64,000 bases of DNA from Melampsora larici-populina 98AG31 (Eukaryota > Basidiomycota > Pucciniomycetes > Pucciniales > Melampsoraceae). Under the pieces are notes generated by a model. It was not told the DNA's origin. It saw only the letters and a list, made by a program, of their open reading frames with translations, and searched no databases. Positions within the stretch are counted from its first letter, which is position 1. Each line of letters begins with the position of its first letter. Location of the stretch: the NCBI RefSeq assembly GCF_000204055.1, contig NW_006768829.1, forward strand, positions 49,663-113,662, given 5' to 3'. Shown here piece by piece: positions 1 through 11,139 of the stretch. The translations under genes and the position numbers were made by a program.

Positions 1-758
1 CGTAAAGTTTGGATTGCAAAATTACATTTTAAAAATGATAATTTTCACTTTTGCAATCTATATTCGGAAAGTTTTTTACAGTCTTTGTACACTGCAAAAC
101 ATTGGTTGCAAAACTCAACTTTACCCCAAAAGTTTACACTTTTACGAGTATTATTGTTTACGTACATTAATGTCCGCAAACTCATGACCGTAAAAATAAA
201 TAATTTGACACCTGTGGCCCAATTTTACGGTCATTATTTTACATCAATTTTTTTTGTGAGCTTTGGAAAAATTGGAATGATCGTAAAATTTAACTTTGCC
301 CCGGGATTAATTGACTTTTGCGGACATCAGCCTTTGCGGTCATGGAAGACCGCAAATTTCTTACACCCCGTTGAATAATAATGTGATGATGTCATTCTTC
401 TCAATTTGGTTGGATTTCCAGGGTTTATATAGTCTGAACCTTGGAAATCTTTGGACTCCAAGTGCGCACAAATTGTGGTTCTATGGTTAGGTTAATTACA
501 GTAAGACAGTTACTATTGGATTATAAGTATATTTCACTTGTTACATATGTGTTACGGCTGTGAAATATATGTAGCTTTGGTTTGCATCAAAGTTATGTAT
601 GTTCACACCCTTTGATGTAAGTTCTGCACATGTTACATATGCTAAATCATATGTAACTTGACTCTTGAAACTGAGCCTTGAGTTGTAATTTCTATTTTTA
701 AGGTTTTTATTATAATACGTCGCCCATTGGTACTCTGGTTTAGTACTCAGGGCTGACA
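1..758. repeat. Repeat-derived stretch ending in an LTR-like terminus
   Basis: No gene is supported here. The first 400 bases contain several imperfect inverted repeats, for example TTTGCGGTC ... GACCGCAAA around 332-356 and ACCGTAAAA ... TTTTACGGT around 187-227. The right end (about 660-758) resembles the LTR edge of the gypsy element at 62728: both share an ACTCTTGA.ACTGAG-like block and the terminal string GTACTCAGGGCTGACA. Read on the minus strand, that string is the LTR start TGTCAGCCCTGAGTAC. No polypurine tract or pol sequence adjoins it, so it looks like a solo or truncated LTR of a related family. The inner LTR boundary is not defined. Confidence 0.45.
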
Positions 759-805
759 AACAAATTGGCGGGGAATTTGTCACAAGCTTTTCTTAAATGA
801 CTGTA

Positions 806-1753
806 CACTACAGTCCAATCAGGTCATCCGGCGGATATCCTGCCTGGCGACATCCAACGGAGATCCGGCCGATCTCCGTTGATCATCCTCACAGAGGAGG
901 TCGCGCGGATGAGATCAAGGATATCGGCGCGATATCCTTGCTTTAGGTTCCGTAATAGCTGAGAGAGCTGTTTGAATGACCAACCTACATTCAAATATGT
1001 AGTTCAAATGGTTTGGGCTGCTTTGAATTGGGTTCTGGCCCCTGGGTGCAGGAAGCGCAGCCCAGTGCGACCTCCGCTAACCCAGTGCGACCTTTTGTAG
1101 TTCTTGATTTGGGGCAATTGGTTACATTGATACATAGTAAGCAAGTGTGACCCCGTGATTTCATCCATCGGGATCATTAAAAAGAAGAGTACAAACAGTT
1201 GAAAAAAAAAGAAAGAAAAAACAATAACAAAAAATCGAGTTGAGACTTGTATAAAAGAGAGTAGGGTCAATTGAGGGATTGTAAAGATAAAAGGATGAAC
1301 AAAGAGACCTGCTCATAAGTATTGAATTGACTTGTGAAGTGGATGGTAAGATGAAGGGCACAAGTAGAACATGAAGGAACAAACATGGCCATAGAACGAG
1401 GCCAAAACGAGGCCGAACAGAAAAGGTTGATGAGAAGATATAACGTAGTCTGAAGGTAGAAAAATGATCAAGTTTGAAATTTGTGAAGGGGGAGAATGAG
1501 AAAGATTCTAACGCACGAGGTCCTCTTATGAGAAGTCCTTCAACAAGACTTTCTTTCAATCTCAGACCACTGTCAAGGTCTGGGCAAGGTGTGGGACTCG
1601 TCTCAGGGTTCTGTCTTATGTGTCAACCGGACTCAAAGTGTTGACAGCCAGAACCCAAAAGACATCGCGAGGATCTCTTGCAATCATCCTCGCGATGTCC
1701 TTGGGGAGGATGAAGAATGGACATCCTCCCCTGTCAACCATTGACCCGTAGTG
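806..1753. mobile_element. 948-bp non-autonomous TIR element with palindromic subterminal regions
   Basis: The ends are CACTACAG.CCAAT at the left and, inverted, CACTACGG.TCAAT at the right, each flanked by TA. The terminal match is about 11 of 14 bases. Subterminal regions hold perfect hairpins: a 10-bp stem at 856-865/871-880, a 9-bp stem at 917-925/931-939, a 14-bp stem at 1661-1674/1686-1699 and a 10-bp stem at 1703-1712/1722-1731. The ORFs inside (minus strand, 1004-1559) overlap each other in different frames and show no domain, so I do not call them genes. The TA flanks suit Tc1/mariner-type insertion, while the CACTA start recalls CACTA elements; the superfamily is unresolved. Confidence 0.6.
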
Positions 1754-2125
1754 TACACGGCACCACAAAAGTGTATTATTGGTTGTTGAAGTTTAGCCTT
1801 TTGCCCACCCGGGTTGCCTGCCACAATAGTTTCTGATGAATGATGATGGGCAAAGTAAATATGTACTCAAATATTTTTGGACCCAAATATAGTCCTTTTT
1901 CCTTGCCAAAAAAACCCAAAAAAGTATGTGAAGAGAAGTATAATAGATAGGACAAGATGTGAGGTTAGCTCAGATCCCAGGTATCGGCTCCACAACTGAT
2001 GATGATGTGGAAGCCGATGCCGAGGATCAGAGACTATATCTAACACAAGCTGTACAAAGTCACGTGATCTGCTGTGGCGCAGTCGTGTACACACACCAGT
2101 CTACAACAAGAAGTACATACGTGTA
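1754..2125. other. Intergenic spacer between two transposons
   Basis: About 370 bases lie between the palindrome-rich element and the mariner element. I see no splice-consistent coding sequence, RNA gene or TIR here. The small minus-strand ORF at 1867-2094 has no recognisable domain. Confidence 0.5.
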
Positions 2126-3454
2126 CAGTCAGTGACAAAAAGTTTACGTACCTCAACTACATATGTAATAGTGCAGTGAGGTCTATGAGTGTTTTTGTCC
2201 TTGAGCATCTTCTCTATACCAACCCCAAACCTCTTAGAAAATGAAGACCTGCACCCTTTCTCCCACCCGAAAGGCTTCCATCGTTTACATGCACCAAATT
2301 GGCATTCCTGGCACTCAAATTGCTAAAAAACTAGGCCATCCCAAGTCTACTGTCTACACGGTCATCTACAATGACCGTAAAAAACGCGTATCAACGACCT
2401 CAAAAACACTCGGAAGACCGAAGAAATTCTCAGAACGTGATCAGCGAACTTTGAAGCGAATTTTAAAAAAAAACCGACGCGCTTCAGCTGCCTGGATCGC
2501 TAGCAAACTACCAATTAAAGCAAGTCTTCAAACGATCCGATCAGAAATTCGAAGACTTGGGTTTAACTCTCGAGTGGCAGTAGTCAAGCCTTATCTCAAG
2601 AGCCAACACATTCTAAGGCGTCTTCAGTTTGCTAAACAGTACAAAGATTGGACTTACAATGATTGGAAGAAGGTCATATGGACCGATGAGTCGTCTTTTG
2701 AAATAGGAAAGCCTGCAAAGAAGGTTCGGGTGTGGCGTAAGCCCGGTGAAAAATACAACCAAGATTGTTTAGCACCAAGTTTCAAGAGTGGACGAACTTC
2801 GGTAATGATCTGGGGCGCATTCACAGCCGAAATTCGCTTGCCGATGACCATAATGCCCCCAGGACGTCGATCTGGACCCGATTTTGTCGATTTGATCTAT
2901 CGACACATCATCGAACCATTTATCAGCTCACCTAATTGTCCACGCGATCTTATCTTGATGGAGGATGGAGCCCCGGTACACACAAGTAAAGTGGCAAAAG
3001 AATGGAGAGATCAACATTCAATTACAGAGTTAAATTGGCCAGCAAACAGTCCAGACTTGAACCCGATTGAGAACCTCTGGAACATAATGAAAAGGAATGT
3101 TTCTGAAAAACATCAGCCTCGCACACCTCAAGAAATGCGTGAAGCCCTGTTTACCGAGTGGAAAGCAATCCCTCAGAGCAAGCTTCAAGCTTTGGTTGAA
3201 TCCATGCCTGATCGGATCAAGGCTGTGATCAAGGCAAAGGGTAGACACACTCGCTGGTAAAAATTGTTGTATTCTAGAGTCTACATTACAATTACACATC
3301 CTGAAATTTGATCATAGATACTCTGACGAGTGGCCATCTAGACCGTGTGCTTTAAGGTATAGAAGTACATGAGATGTTGAGTACAATATGCTTCTTGAGA
3401 GTTGCCAAATTGGTCAGTTATAGTACAGGTACGTAAACTTTTTGTCACCGACTG
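2126..3454 (+). mobile_element. Complete Tc1/mariner element
   Basis: The element is 1329 bp, flanked on both sides by the TA target dinucleotide (2124-2125 and 3455-3456). Its terminal inverted repeats are 28 bp with a single mismatch and begin CAGTC[A/G]GTGACAAAAAG. It carries one uninterrupted transposase gene with about 115 bp of leader and 190 bp of trailer, the normal anatomy for Tc1/mariner. Intact ends, the TA duplication and an open reading frame together suggest a young, possibly still mobile copy. No second copy lies in the window. Confidence 0.93.
2241..3260 (+). CDS. Tc1/mariner transposase, DD34E, full length
   Basis: This 339-aa single-exon protein has the length usual for Tc1 transposases. 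The N-terminal 115 residues form the paired helix-turn-helix DNA-binding region, with a GRP(K) AT-hook-like linker at residues 58-60. The catalytic triad is D149 (in WTDESSF), D242 (in EDGAPVH) and E277 (in NPIENLW). Exactly 34 residues lie between the second D and the E, which defines the DD34E/Tc1 class. The enzyme would act in the nucleus by cut and paste at TA sites, binding the 28-bp TIRs that surround it. No stop or frameshift interrupts the ORF. The start is the first ATG (context AGAAAATGA) after the left TIR. Classification is firm; activity is an inference. Confidence 0.95.
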   Translation: MKTCTLSPTRKASIVYMHQIGIPGTQIAKKLGHPKSTVYTVIYNDRKKRVSTTSKTLGRPKKFSERDQRTLKRILKKNRRASAAWIASKLPIKASLQTIRSEIRRLGFNSRVAVVKPYLKSQHILRRLQFAKQYKDWTYNDWKKVIWTDESSFEIGKPAKKVRVWRKPGEKYNQDCLAPSFKSGRTSVMIWGAFTAEIRLPMTIMPPGRRSGPDFVDLIYRHIIEPFISSPNCPRDLILMEDGAPVHTSKVAKEWRDQHSITELNWPANSPDLNPIENLWNIMKRNVSEKHQPRTPQEMREALFTEWKAIPQSKLQALVESMPDRIKAVIKAKGRHTRW

Positions 3455-4221
3455 TACATATTTAGCTTTGAGCTCAAAACTTGGACGAGAGATTTTTCGG
3501 CCCTCGGGGCAGCTCCGAGTCAGTTTAGTGCGCCGCCGCCGCCCACCGACGATGACGTGACCATTGCTGATCGCTTGTTTCAATTGGTTTTCTCGTCAGA
3601 TCATTTTTTCCCTTGCATATCACGGATCCAATTCTTCAAACCAAGTCTCAAATAATTTCAAATTGATAAAAATAGTCAAGCGATCGAAGCGGGAGAATAA
3701 ATGAATTATGTAGGTTTTAGTAAGGTTATGCTTATGATTGATTGGTAAACTCAAGAAGATGATAAATCAAGGTACCAATCAACCATTGATAGGTTACCAA
3801 TCAACCATTGATAGGTACAGCGTACGGAACTACGAGAGAAAAGGAAGATGACGAAAGGAGGATGAGAAATTAATTTTAGTCTTCGATTTTCTTCATCAAG
3901 TTTCTTTTGTTTTGATTTGATTTTGATTTTGATTTTGATTTCATTTTTTTGGATGATTTTGATTGCTTGGTAACCAACAACTCGTGTTTCAAATTATTAC
4001 CACCACGATTATGTACAACACTCATCAATTATAGTCCCACCCACCAATGTTGCATACGCAGTGAAAAAAAGTCTATCTTATTCAAATTCAAATCAAAATC
4101 ATTTCTCCAATAGTCTTTGCAATTTTTCTTTCAAAAGTAAAGTAGCCACTTTTTAGCGTTTAACCACTCCAACTCAACATTCAACTTACAAGGAAACATT
4201 TCAAAAGGATCAATAGGATCG
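3455..4221. promoter_or_regulatory. Upstream region of the START-like gene
   Basis: No gene is seen. Two adjacent copies of an 18-20 bp unit (TACCAATCAACCATTGATAGG) lie at about 3773-3812. The CCAATCA core recalls a CCAAT box, and tandem CCAAT-like elements upstream of a gene are plausible regulatory sites. T-rich tracts at 3900-3960 and A/T-rich sequence near 4100 complete the region. The regulatory role is inferred. Confidence 0.35.
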
Positions 4222-7051
4222 ATGACCAGGTTAGTGATCCAAGTGAAGAATGAATGCATGAGATGAGATAAAGAAATGGTAAACTGACAGAATGTATGCT
4301 TTGATTGAATAGCTCTAAACCACTTTTATTATCACCTTCTACTTCTCTACTCAACTTACAATCTAACCAACATCAACAACAACAACAACAACCAGCAGTA
4401 GCAGTAGTGAGAAGAAGGAAACCCAACATCACTAGATCAACTTCATCTTCAATCTCAAGTAACTTATCAAGTTCAGATCAATACAGTTTCACTTCTTCTA
4501 CTACTCATCTCACTCAACCTCCTCATTCGGCTGATCATTATCACCATCACCATTCTAATCCAAGTTCAACTATCACGAGTTTATTTCCTAAATCAATTCA
4601 ACTTCAACCTGATCATCATCATCATCATCATTCCATCAAATCATATCAACATCAACACCAAAATCAATCTATCAACTCTTTACTTCATCATCTGGTCTTA
4701 CCTAAATCTTCACATCGTCATTCTACTTATTTAAATCATATCTTATCACTCTTCAATTCTTTAACTCAATGTCCTACTACCACTACCACTACCATCAACA
4801 CTAGTCCAACCAATCTACATCGAAACTCAACTCATCGTCATTCAAATCAATTCAATCGCAATAGTATTCCTTCAAGTTCCTCATCAACCCCAAACCCAGA
4901 AGCTAGCATCAATCTAGAATCAGATGGTTGGACATATCTTGGAACTCGTCAAGAAGTCAGACTTTATACAAGAGAATTAACCTCAACCGAACACTTTATC
5001 ATCTCACAAAACCAACCAGAAGATGAATTTATATCCACTTCGATTCATGAATCTGTTTCATTACCTTATTTTAGAGGTGAAGGATATTTAAATGGGAAAT
5101 GGAATTCGTTTGATTTAGCCGCTACACTTTCTTCTATACCGGTTCGATCGATGTGTGATTCGAAAGTAGATTTAAGTAAATCATTGGTTTATCAAATCTT
5201 AGATTCCAATCAGATTGGTGATCAATTATTGAAATTATCTTTTAAAGATCAATTTCCAATTGGACCTAGAAATCAATCATTAGTGCAAGCTTTTAGACCT
5301 TATAAGACGTCAAATCATTCTAAATCTTCTTCATTTGAACTATCACATCAACTCAATCTTCATGATGATTTTGATTTTGATGCTGATTTTGATCTAGATG
5401 CTGATACTGATGATGATTCAGGTGGGGTTTGGGTAAGTACAAGTGTAGTGGACAGTCTTATACCTGAATCAGAACCTAATTCACGTTCTTGGTTATCACT
5501 CTGTGGTTTCTCATTCCGACCTACCTCAAGACCACCTACCTATTCATCTATACCAATTCATCCATCACAACCAGCACCGAGCACTTCACCCGAATCATAT
5601 AGTTCTCAAACAAGAATCCCTCACCCCGATCGTACTTCTCCAATCCAACCTCTTTCGTATCATCATTCAACTCCATCCAATTCATCATCAAATCCTAAAC
5701 AGAGAATCACTTCACCTTCACAAACCATTTCAGGTGATTTACCTTCGATTGTTAAAAGATTAAGTCTTACAATCTCACCTGTTCATAACCAATTAAATTC
5801 AAGCTCTTTACCCAACCCATCAAGTTTATCAAAATCGTTACCCAATCATCATCATCATCAAAACCATCCATCTAACCAAAGATTATCTAAAAACTTATCA
5901 CAAATCGAATGGCCAACGATAACCTATCAAACATCGATTTTACAACCAATTCAAATTTCTAAAAGTTCGATCAATTTAAATTTATCACCTATTAACAATC
6001 ATAAGAGAAATTCTTTAATTAATTTTTCAAGTCCGATTTATTCATCTATTTCACCTACTTTGAATTTGTCTAATTCGAACCTTCGTAGAAATAGAGCTAG
6101 TTCGATCTTATCAACTTCTTCACCTGTTCATTATTCTCCAACTCAAAGAATCAGATCTGGTTCTTCTTCTACTACTCATCAAGAATTACAAGAAGAAGAA
6201 GAAGAAGAAGAAGAAGAAGAGAAGAATGGAAAGAAGGATACCAATGGGACTCATGTTTCGCTGGTCATGAAGGTTTATCATGGTCAGAAAGTTCCTTTGA
6301 GTTTGGTTCAGTAAGTTTAATGTCTTTTTCTCTTATTGTTGAGGGGAGGTCTTCTTTTGGAATAAAATGGGTTTCTTTTGTATTGATTGAGATGTGATTT
6401 TTTTTTGTTTTGTGATGGGTTAGTCAAGTTTTATCGGCTGATGTACCGAATTTAATTATGAACTTGAATCGATACTTGAACAGATACGGATTTGCGTAAG
6501 TTGAATTTTTTTAAAGAATCTTTCTCTTCAACAAACCATGAAGAGAATGTGGAAAAAAATCAACCCAAAAACTAATTGGTTTTTTTTATTAAATATGGTC
6601 ATATGATAGACCACATCTAAGTAGAAGAAATCAACCCAAAGGTATCAAGATCTTAAGTGAAGAGTTTAATCCGATGACCAGTTTCTATAAGATTCTATTC
6701 AAATCGAATCAACCTAATTTAATCATGATTAGGTTTCACGGTTCAACATTTTCGACTAATCATTCTGGTAGATATGGTGATGATGATCAAGGTGAATATG
6801 AAATTATTGTACTAAGATCAGAGAAATGGAAAGTTTTGTTTGATAAACCGAACAGAGAAGCGGAAGATAAAGAGAATGAAGATGACAATGGTGGGCTATG
6901 GAAAGGGGCTGGAACGGTTTGGGTTATGTGTGCTAGGGATGGATTGCCTGTTGAGGTTATGATTAGGAAGATTGGGAAGGGTGGGAGAGAGAGAGAGAGC
7001 GGGAAGACTGATCGGGTTTTGTTTGGGTTTGGGGGTTCGAGATCGAAATAA
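4222..7051 (+). CDS. START-like lipid-binding protein with a large low-complexity insertion
   Basis: I reconstruct exons 4222-4229, 4313-6310, 6424-6495 and 6610-7051 (839 aa). The start is an 8-nt first exon (ATGACCAG); without it the reading frame has no ATG, only a TGA just upstream. All introns are GT..AG and phases agree. Residues 1-200 are low complexity (Gln, His, Ser, Thr runs). From about residue 205 the pattern GWTYLGTRQEVRLY ... PYFRGEGYLNG ... VDLSKSLVYQIL ... VWVSTSVVDSLIPE resembles the first two thirds of a START domain. A Ser/Pro/Asn/His-rich segment (about 390-645, ending in a Glu run) follows. Then VSLVMKVYHGQKVPLSLV plus the NLIMNLNRYLNRYG helix resembles the START C-terminus. 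The START fold is inferred from pattern; it would bind lipid in the cytosol or at membranes. The remaining 145 residues are not recognised. A TATA box is not obvious. Confidence 0.72.
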
Positions 7052-8012
7052 CAATAACAATAGGAATGGAAATGGAAGTCAAGTGATTCAAGACGAAAAG
7101 AAGAAAAGGTTGAATGGTAAAGACTTTGTTTTGGGAACTTCAAGAAACGGGTTCCGAGTTGGTTCTCCCCTTGGGTTTCACTTATTTTTTTGGGGGACAC
7201 GGAATCTTTGGATCTTTGTAAAAAAACATTTATGGATCTTGGTATTTTTAGGTATTCTATTCTTTTCAATACTCATATCTAGGAATGATTTTTTTTTGGT
7301 TTTTAAAACAATTGGATTTCAATCTTTTTTTTGGATTTTGGCTTTTGGATTTTTGGAATTTGGATCGTTTATTAAATAAATAGATTTTTTGATTTCTTTT
7401 TCTTTTTTGGTTTTGGTTTCTCGTTATTTACTTTTTTTGATTAAGAGGAATGGTTCTTTTTTTGTTTCTTTGAATTATTATCACTCATCATTGGCATTGG
7501 CATCTTTTTGTTTTCTTTGTTTGATCATTGATCTTCATTTCTTATCACTCTTTTCATCATTTCTCATCATTTTTTTGATCTTTTTGAAAAATATAGAGAA
7601 AAGGACTTGTTTGTTATTCAAATTTCATTTGAAATTCAAATTCAAGTTGTAAAAGGATTTTTTTTACTTTGTTTTAGCATTTTTTTTGTTTGATTTTTGT
7701 TTGTCTCTTTTGTACGGATAAAATGTTTGGAAATAAATTTTCAAAAGTATGTAGATTTTTTGTTTTTTGATTTGTGCAAGGAAAAAGGATTGATCAAAAT
7801 TTGCATAGATTATAGACACCCCCCTGATTTGGTCCATGCAGCCCTTTACAGGCATAGACAATCACAATAAAGCCTTGCATACTTTTTTTTTCAAGTCTTC
7901 AAAGTCATAACACATAGCTATAAAGTGTCATGGGGGAAGGATTTGGTTCTGTTTCCATTGAAGTTTAATGAAAAACTTTGAAACTGGGATTTTTTTACAT
8001 CAGACTTTAATA
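7052..8012. other. Very T-rich trailer, then a lone transposon end
   Basis: Sequence 7052-7800 is strongly T-rich on the plus strand; its small ORFs are compositional artefacts. At 7811-7878 lies a stretch closely similar to the terminal repeat of the 1232-bp element at 35535: TATAGACACCCCCCTGATTTGG, then a TTTACAGGC block. No matching inverted end was found nearby, so this is a truncated relic. Confidence 0.45.
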
Positions 8013-8171
8013 GCCGCGTTCAAACCTGACCCGGTTTCAAAAAACCCAGTTGACCCGGTGGACTTTTTGGCTGGAAGCTGTCAAGAACTGTCAATGGATA
8101 CACAAAGTTACCACCAGAAAAGCAACTGGGTAACCGGTTTTTGTGTCAACCGGGTCAGGTTTGAACGCGGC
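8013..8171. mobile_element. 159-bp MITE with perfect 24-bp inverted ends
   Basis: A 24-bp perfect terminal inverted repeat begins GCCGCGTTCAAACCTGACCC and is flanked on both sides by TA. The element is too short to code and has a Stowaway/Tc1-like structure (TA target, short TIR). The interior has a further CCGGTT-rich inverted pair. No transposase with these ends occurs in the window; the mariner at 2126 has unrelated TIRs. Confidence 0.8.
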
Positions 8172-8280
8172 TAATGAGTCTGCTCTGGGTTCAAACCAGT
8201 CCCTAGTAGTGTTGTCTTTCTACTTGGAGAAGTGTCTTGTATTTTTGACCTGCATAAAATCCAAACAATCTATTTTTTAA

Positions 8281-9426
8281 GGATCCCACTATTTCTAGCC
8301 CCCTATCCGATATCCGGCGCCCCCCTCGGGTTTACCCGGGGGGCTTCAAGAGATTTGTAGCCCCTTTTCGAAAGAAAGGGGCTCCTTTGAGGGGCGCGAC
8401 TTTAAGTTTATTTCGCCTTATTTTATAAGTCAACCGAACGTCCGCTACAGCTCATTGAGGTTCAGCCAAGTCGATATTGGTTTCATTCAAAGAACAGGTA
8501 AACATATTCAAGATAAAACATCACAGTTGAGGTAGAAGGTTAGAAATACCAATAACTACAATGGTTTGTGATATCCAAAATCAAATGAATTGAAAGCAAA
8601 ACCAAATACTTGTACCAAGCAGTAAATTCAACAAAGTCCCTAAAAAACAAACCCATTTGTGGGCGTAGGTTGATAATCCACAACCAAGCATAAGCAACGA
8701 GCCAAGCGCTGTGGTTAAAACCAGACCGATATAACACAAGAAGGTCATACCAGAGGTTTGTTTTATAAGGATCATCATACTGCATACCATAAGTTAATAA
8801 GTCACCGGGAAAGTGGCTACATCTACATGAGAGGCTGCTGAAATCGTATATCAACTTTACTTGATGTCCGTGTAGTCGTAGGGCTGGTTCGGGTGTCTAT
8901 CACTCCAATGCGAATAGCTAAAGTTTCATGACGACCTGTTCTTCTATTCACATCAAGTTGCTCTTAAATTTTTGAATCTGTTCCACTATTATTAAGATAA
9001 TATGATGATGTATCGGTTGAAGATGGATGTTGAGATAAGATAGATGAAATGGATTGATTGATGCTAGGTCCACATAATGTGGTTTTTTGTTGTGATGATG
9101 AAGATTCAAAGATTGGATTGAATTGATGATGGATAGACTTGATCGAGAGAATTGATGAATTGATGGACGATGGTGCTCAATGATAGCTGGAGATTGGATG
9201 TGACTGGATTCTTTGTTGCTCTATTTGACGACCCAAGGGCTCCCAAGGGCGCAGAACAAGTCATACGGGGGAGAGTGGTGTGAATGCGCCCTCGCAAGCA
9301 GCCCTAAAGGTCCGACTATGCGAAAATCTGGCTGCTAACCTTCAAGTTTTGTCGGCCCACGCGGGTAATAGTCAAAACCCGAGGGGCGCCGGGGTTCTCC
9401 TAAGGGGGCTCGAAATAGTGGGATCC
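8281..9426 (-). mobile_element. 1146-bp GGATCCC-ended TIR element, copy 1
   Basis: The ends are inverted: GGATCCCACTATTTC[T/G]AGCCCCCT, followed by a shared GC-rich CGGCGCCCC and TCGGGTTT block. A second copy of identical length lies inverted at 37203-38348, and every segment I compared was identical. The interior has no transposase. It carries gene-like fragments readable on the minus strand, including about 69 residues with three hydrophobic segments (8581-8790) and a short RRTGRHETLAIRIGVIDTR-like stretch. These look like captured host exons with GT/AG-like junctions and internal stops. The 8-bp flanks TTTTTTAA and TTATCAAA do not match each other but match the other copy crosswise. The 8-bp spacing suggests a hAT-like superfamily. 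Confidence 0.85.
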
Positions 9427-9867
9427 TTATCAAAACCTAGGAACGATCTTCAGTTCTGTCCAAATCAAATCAAAACTTGAAGATATTTTTTTGATCTTTC
9501 TTGTGTTGTAGTTTCAAAGATTTAGCTTATTCACAAAGCTCTTCTTTGCCCGGCCGGAAGGGATTCGAAGATGATCACTTCAAGATTTTGATGACATTTA
9601 TCACGAAAGAAATTTCAAGAAAATAATCACAATTTTGAAATCGTTGATCATTACTTTGAACATGAGATTGCTTTCAACTATATATATATATATATTGATA
9701 TAATTCAATCTCATTTGTATTTATACTGTAGCTTCCCTATGATTTGATGAATATTTCTTTTACTCAATAAATCCCAAACAAATCAATATTTTTTTTCTTC
9801 ATTTCAATCTTTCTTCATTCCAATCTTTCTTCATTCCAATCTTTCTTGATTTCAATCTTTTTCAACA
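9427..9867. promoter_or_regulatory. AT-rich upstream region of the small membrane protein gene
   Basis: No gene is seen. It contains a (TA)n tract at about 9680-9694 and, near 9790-9860, repeated TTTCTTCATTCCAATC-type C/T-rich leader sequence just before the ATG. Pyrimidine-rich leaders like this are common upstream of genes in this window. The promoter role is inferred. Confidence 0.35.
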
Positions 9868-10468
9868 ATGATCAAACTCATTCTCCTACACCTTCAAATC
9901 ATTATCTTTTTTCTTCTTCCTCTAAACTCAACAACTTGTAAACCAATCACAACCACCAAAGAACCTATCATCCAAACCGACACAGTTATCTCTCCCTCAA
10001 ATCGAATTCCCGTAAACAGATTTTCTCACTCAAAAGATTATTAAAGCTTCCCAAGATCCTACGGAAATATTTACTGATCTACGTTATCTTTGATCATCAT
10101 AGGTACTTATTCCAAACCTCACTAAATCCCTCATTCTTAACCCTTCAAATGGATCAACCTCTTACTCTATAAAACCAAACACCAAACCCATTCCCAAATC
10201 TAGTACACCTGATCCAAACCCCTCACTCAAAGTAAGTTTGTCCCAATCTCTTTGAACCTCAATCACTTTACTTATTTCAAAAAACTGATACCATTTTTTA
10301 ATGATTCAGCTTACTTCACCTTTTACTCCCTTCAACATTCTTCTAATCTTATTAATGATTCTATCTATATACTACATATCTGTAGTTTGTTTTTGTTTAT
10401 CTTCAAATGAAATTGATCATCAGGATGAGATGATTGTAGGACAAACAGGACCAAAGAAAGGTGTTTAG
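9868..10468 (+). CDS. Small single-pass membrane protein with signal peptide
   Basis: Exons 9868-10011, 10103-10231 and 10310-10468 give 143 aa; all three exons are whole-codon and the splice sites are canonical (GTAAAC, GTAAGT donors). Residues 1-22 are a strong hydrophobic signal peptide (MIKLILLHLQIIIFFLLPLN). A Thr/Ser/Pro/Asn-rich ectodomain of about 70 residues follows, with one Cys and two N-glycosylation sequons (NLT, NGS). A hydrophobic segment FNILLILLMILSIYYISVVC then anchors a short charged tail. The topology is type I: lumenal or extracellular N-terminus, cytosolic tail. No family is recognised. The individual exons are too short to stand out as ORFs, so simple ORF scans miss it. 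It lies upstream of, and convergent with, the Rds1-like gene. Confidence 0.72.
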
Positions 10469-11139
10469 ATTTGATCAAAACTTTATCAATCAACTTATAC
10501 TCATACTTGTAGTTCTACAAGAAGGTTTGAAGTCCTTTTTCTTGATTGTTTGTGTATTATACCTGAACTGGTTTCAGTTGGTATTATAGTCACCTAGAGA
10601 CATATAGCCATCTATGAAGTCACCTCATTAATAAATGGATCACTGATTTGGATGACTATTGTGCCTCTGGGCACCTTGAACATCCCTGGAGATATACATC
10701 TCTGCCAGTGGGAAATGTATATTCCACAGTGTGTCACCACTCTAGCAATTTTTTCTATCAAGAACAGATTGGTTTCTTAAAAAAAATTGAATTGAAGATC
10801 TTACCCCTTCAAAGATCAATCTTAGTTAAATCTTTCAAACAATTCATTTCAAAAACAAGATCATGTTTGTTCATCAGTTTTAAAGAATATTTCTCAAAAC
10901 TACATATATATATATATGTATAAAAACATATAAAAGAAAAGGTATGTATAAGAATGAATTGGAAAAAACTTTACATAATAGTTTACTAAAACAACTTATA
11001 ACTACTTGTTGTACATACACTATAAAATAATTGATAAGTTTAAAGCAATTTTGTTAATGTTTCAGATTACCAAACCATTATCAATAATAAAAAAAGTTTT
11101 TTAATTTCTTTTGATGAAGAAGAACAAGAAAAACTTCTT
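10469..11139. other. Convergent intergenic region
   Basis: It holds the trailers of two convergent genes. Around 10580-10760 lies a block with partly palindromic sequence (GGAGATATACATCTC, GGAAATGTATATTCC) that looks repeat-derived. The plus-strand ORF at 10648-10923 has no recognisable features and no splice support. Confidence 0.35.

Noticed and set aside
1004..1559. Overlapping minus-strand ORFs of 88 and 132 codons
   Set aside because: Compositionally biased (Phe/Leu/Ser runs), mutually overlapping in different frames, and inside a TIR element; no domain.
6787..7269. Minus-strand ORF of 160 codons
   Set aside because: Antisense to the last exon and A-rich trailer complement of the START-like gene; Phe/Ser-rich artefact.
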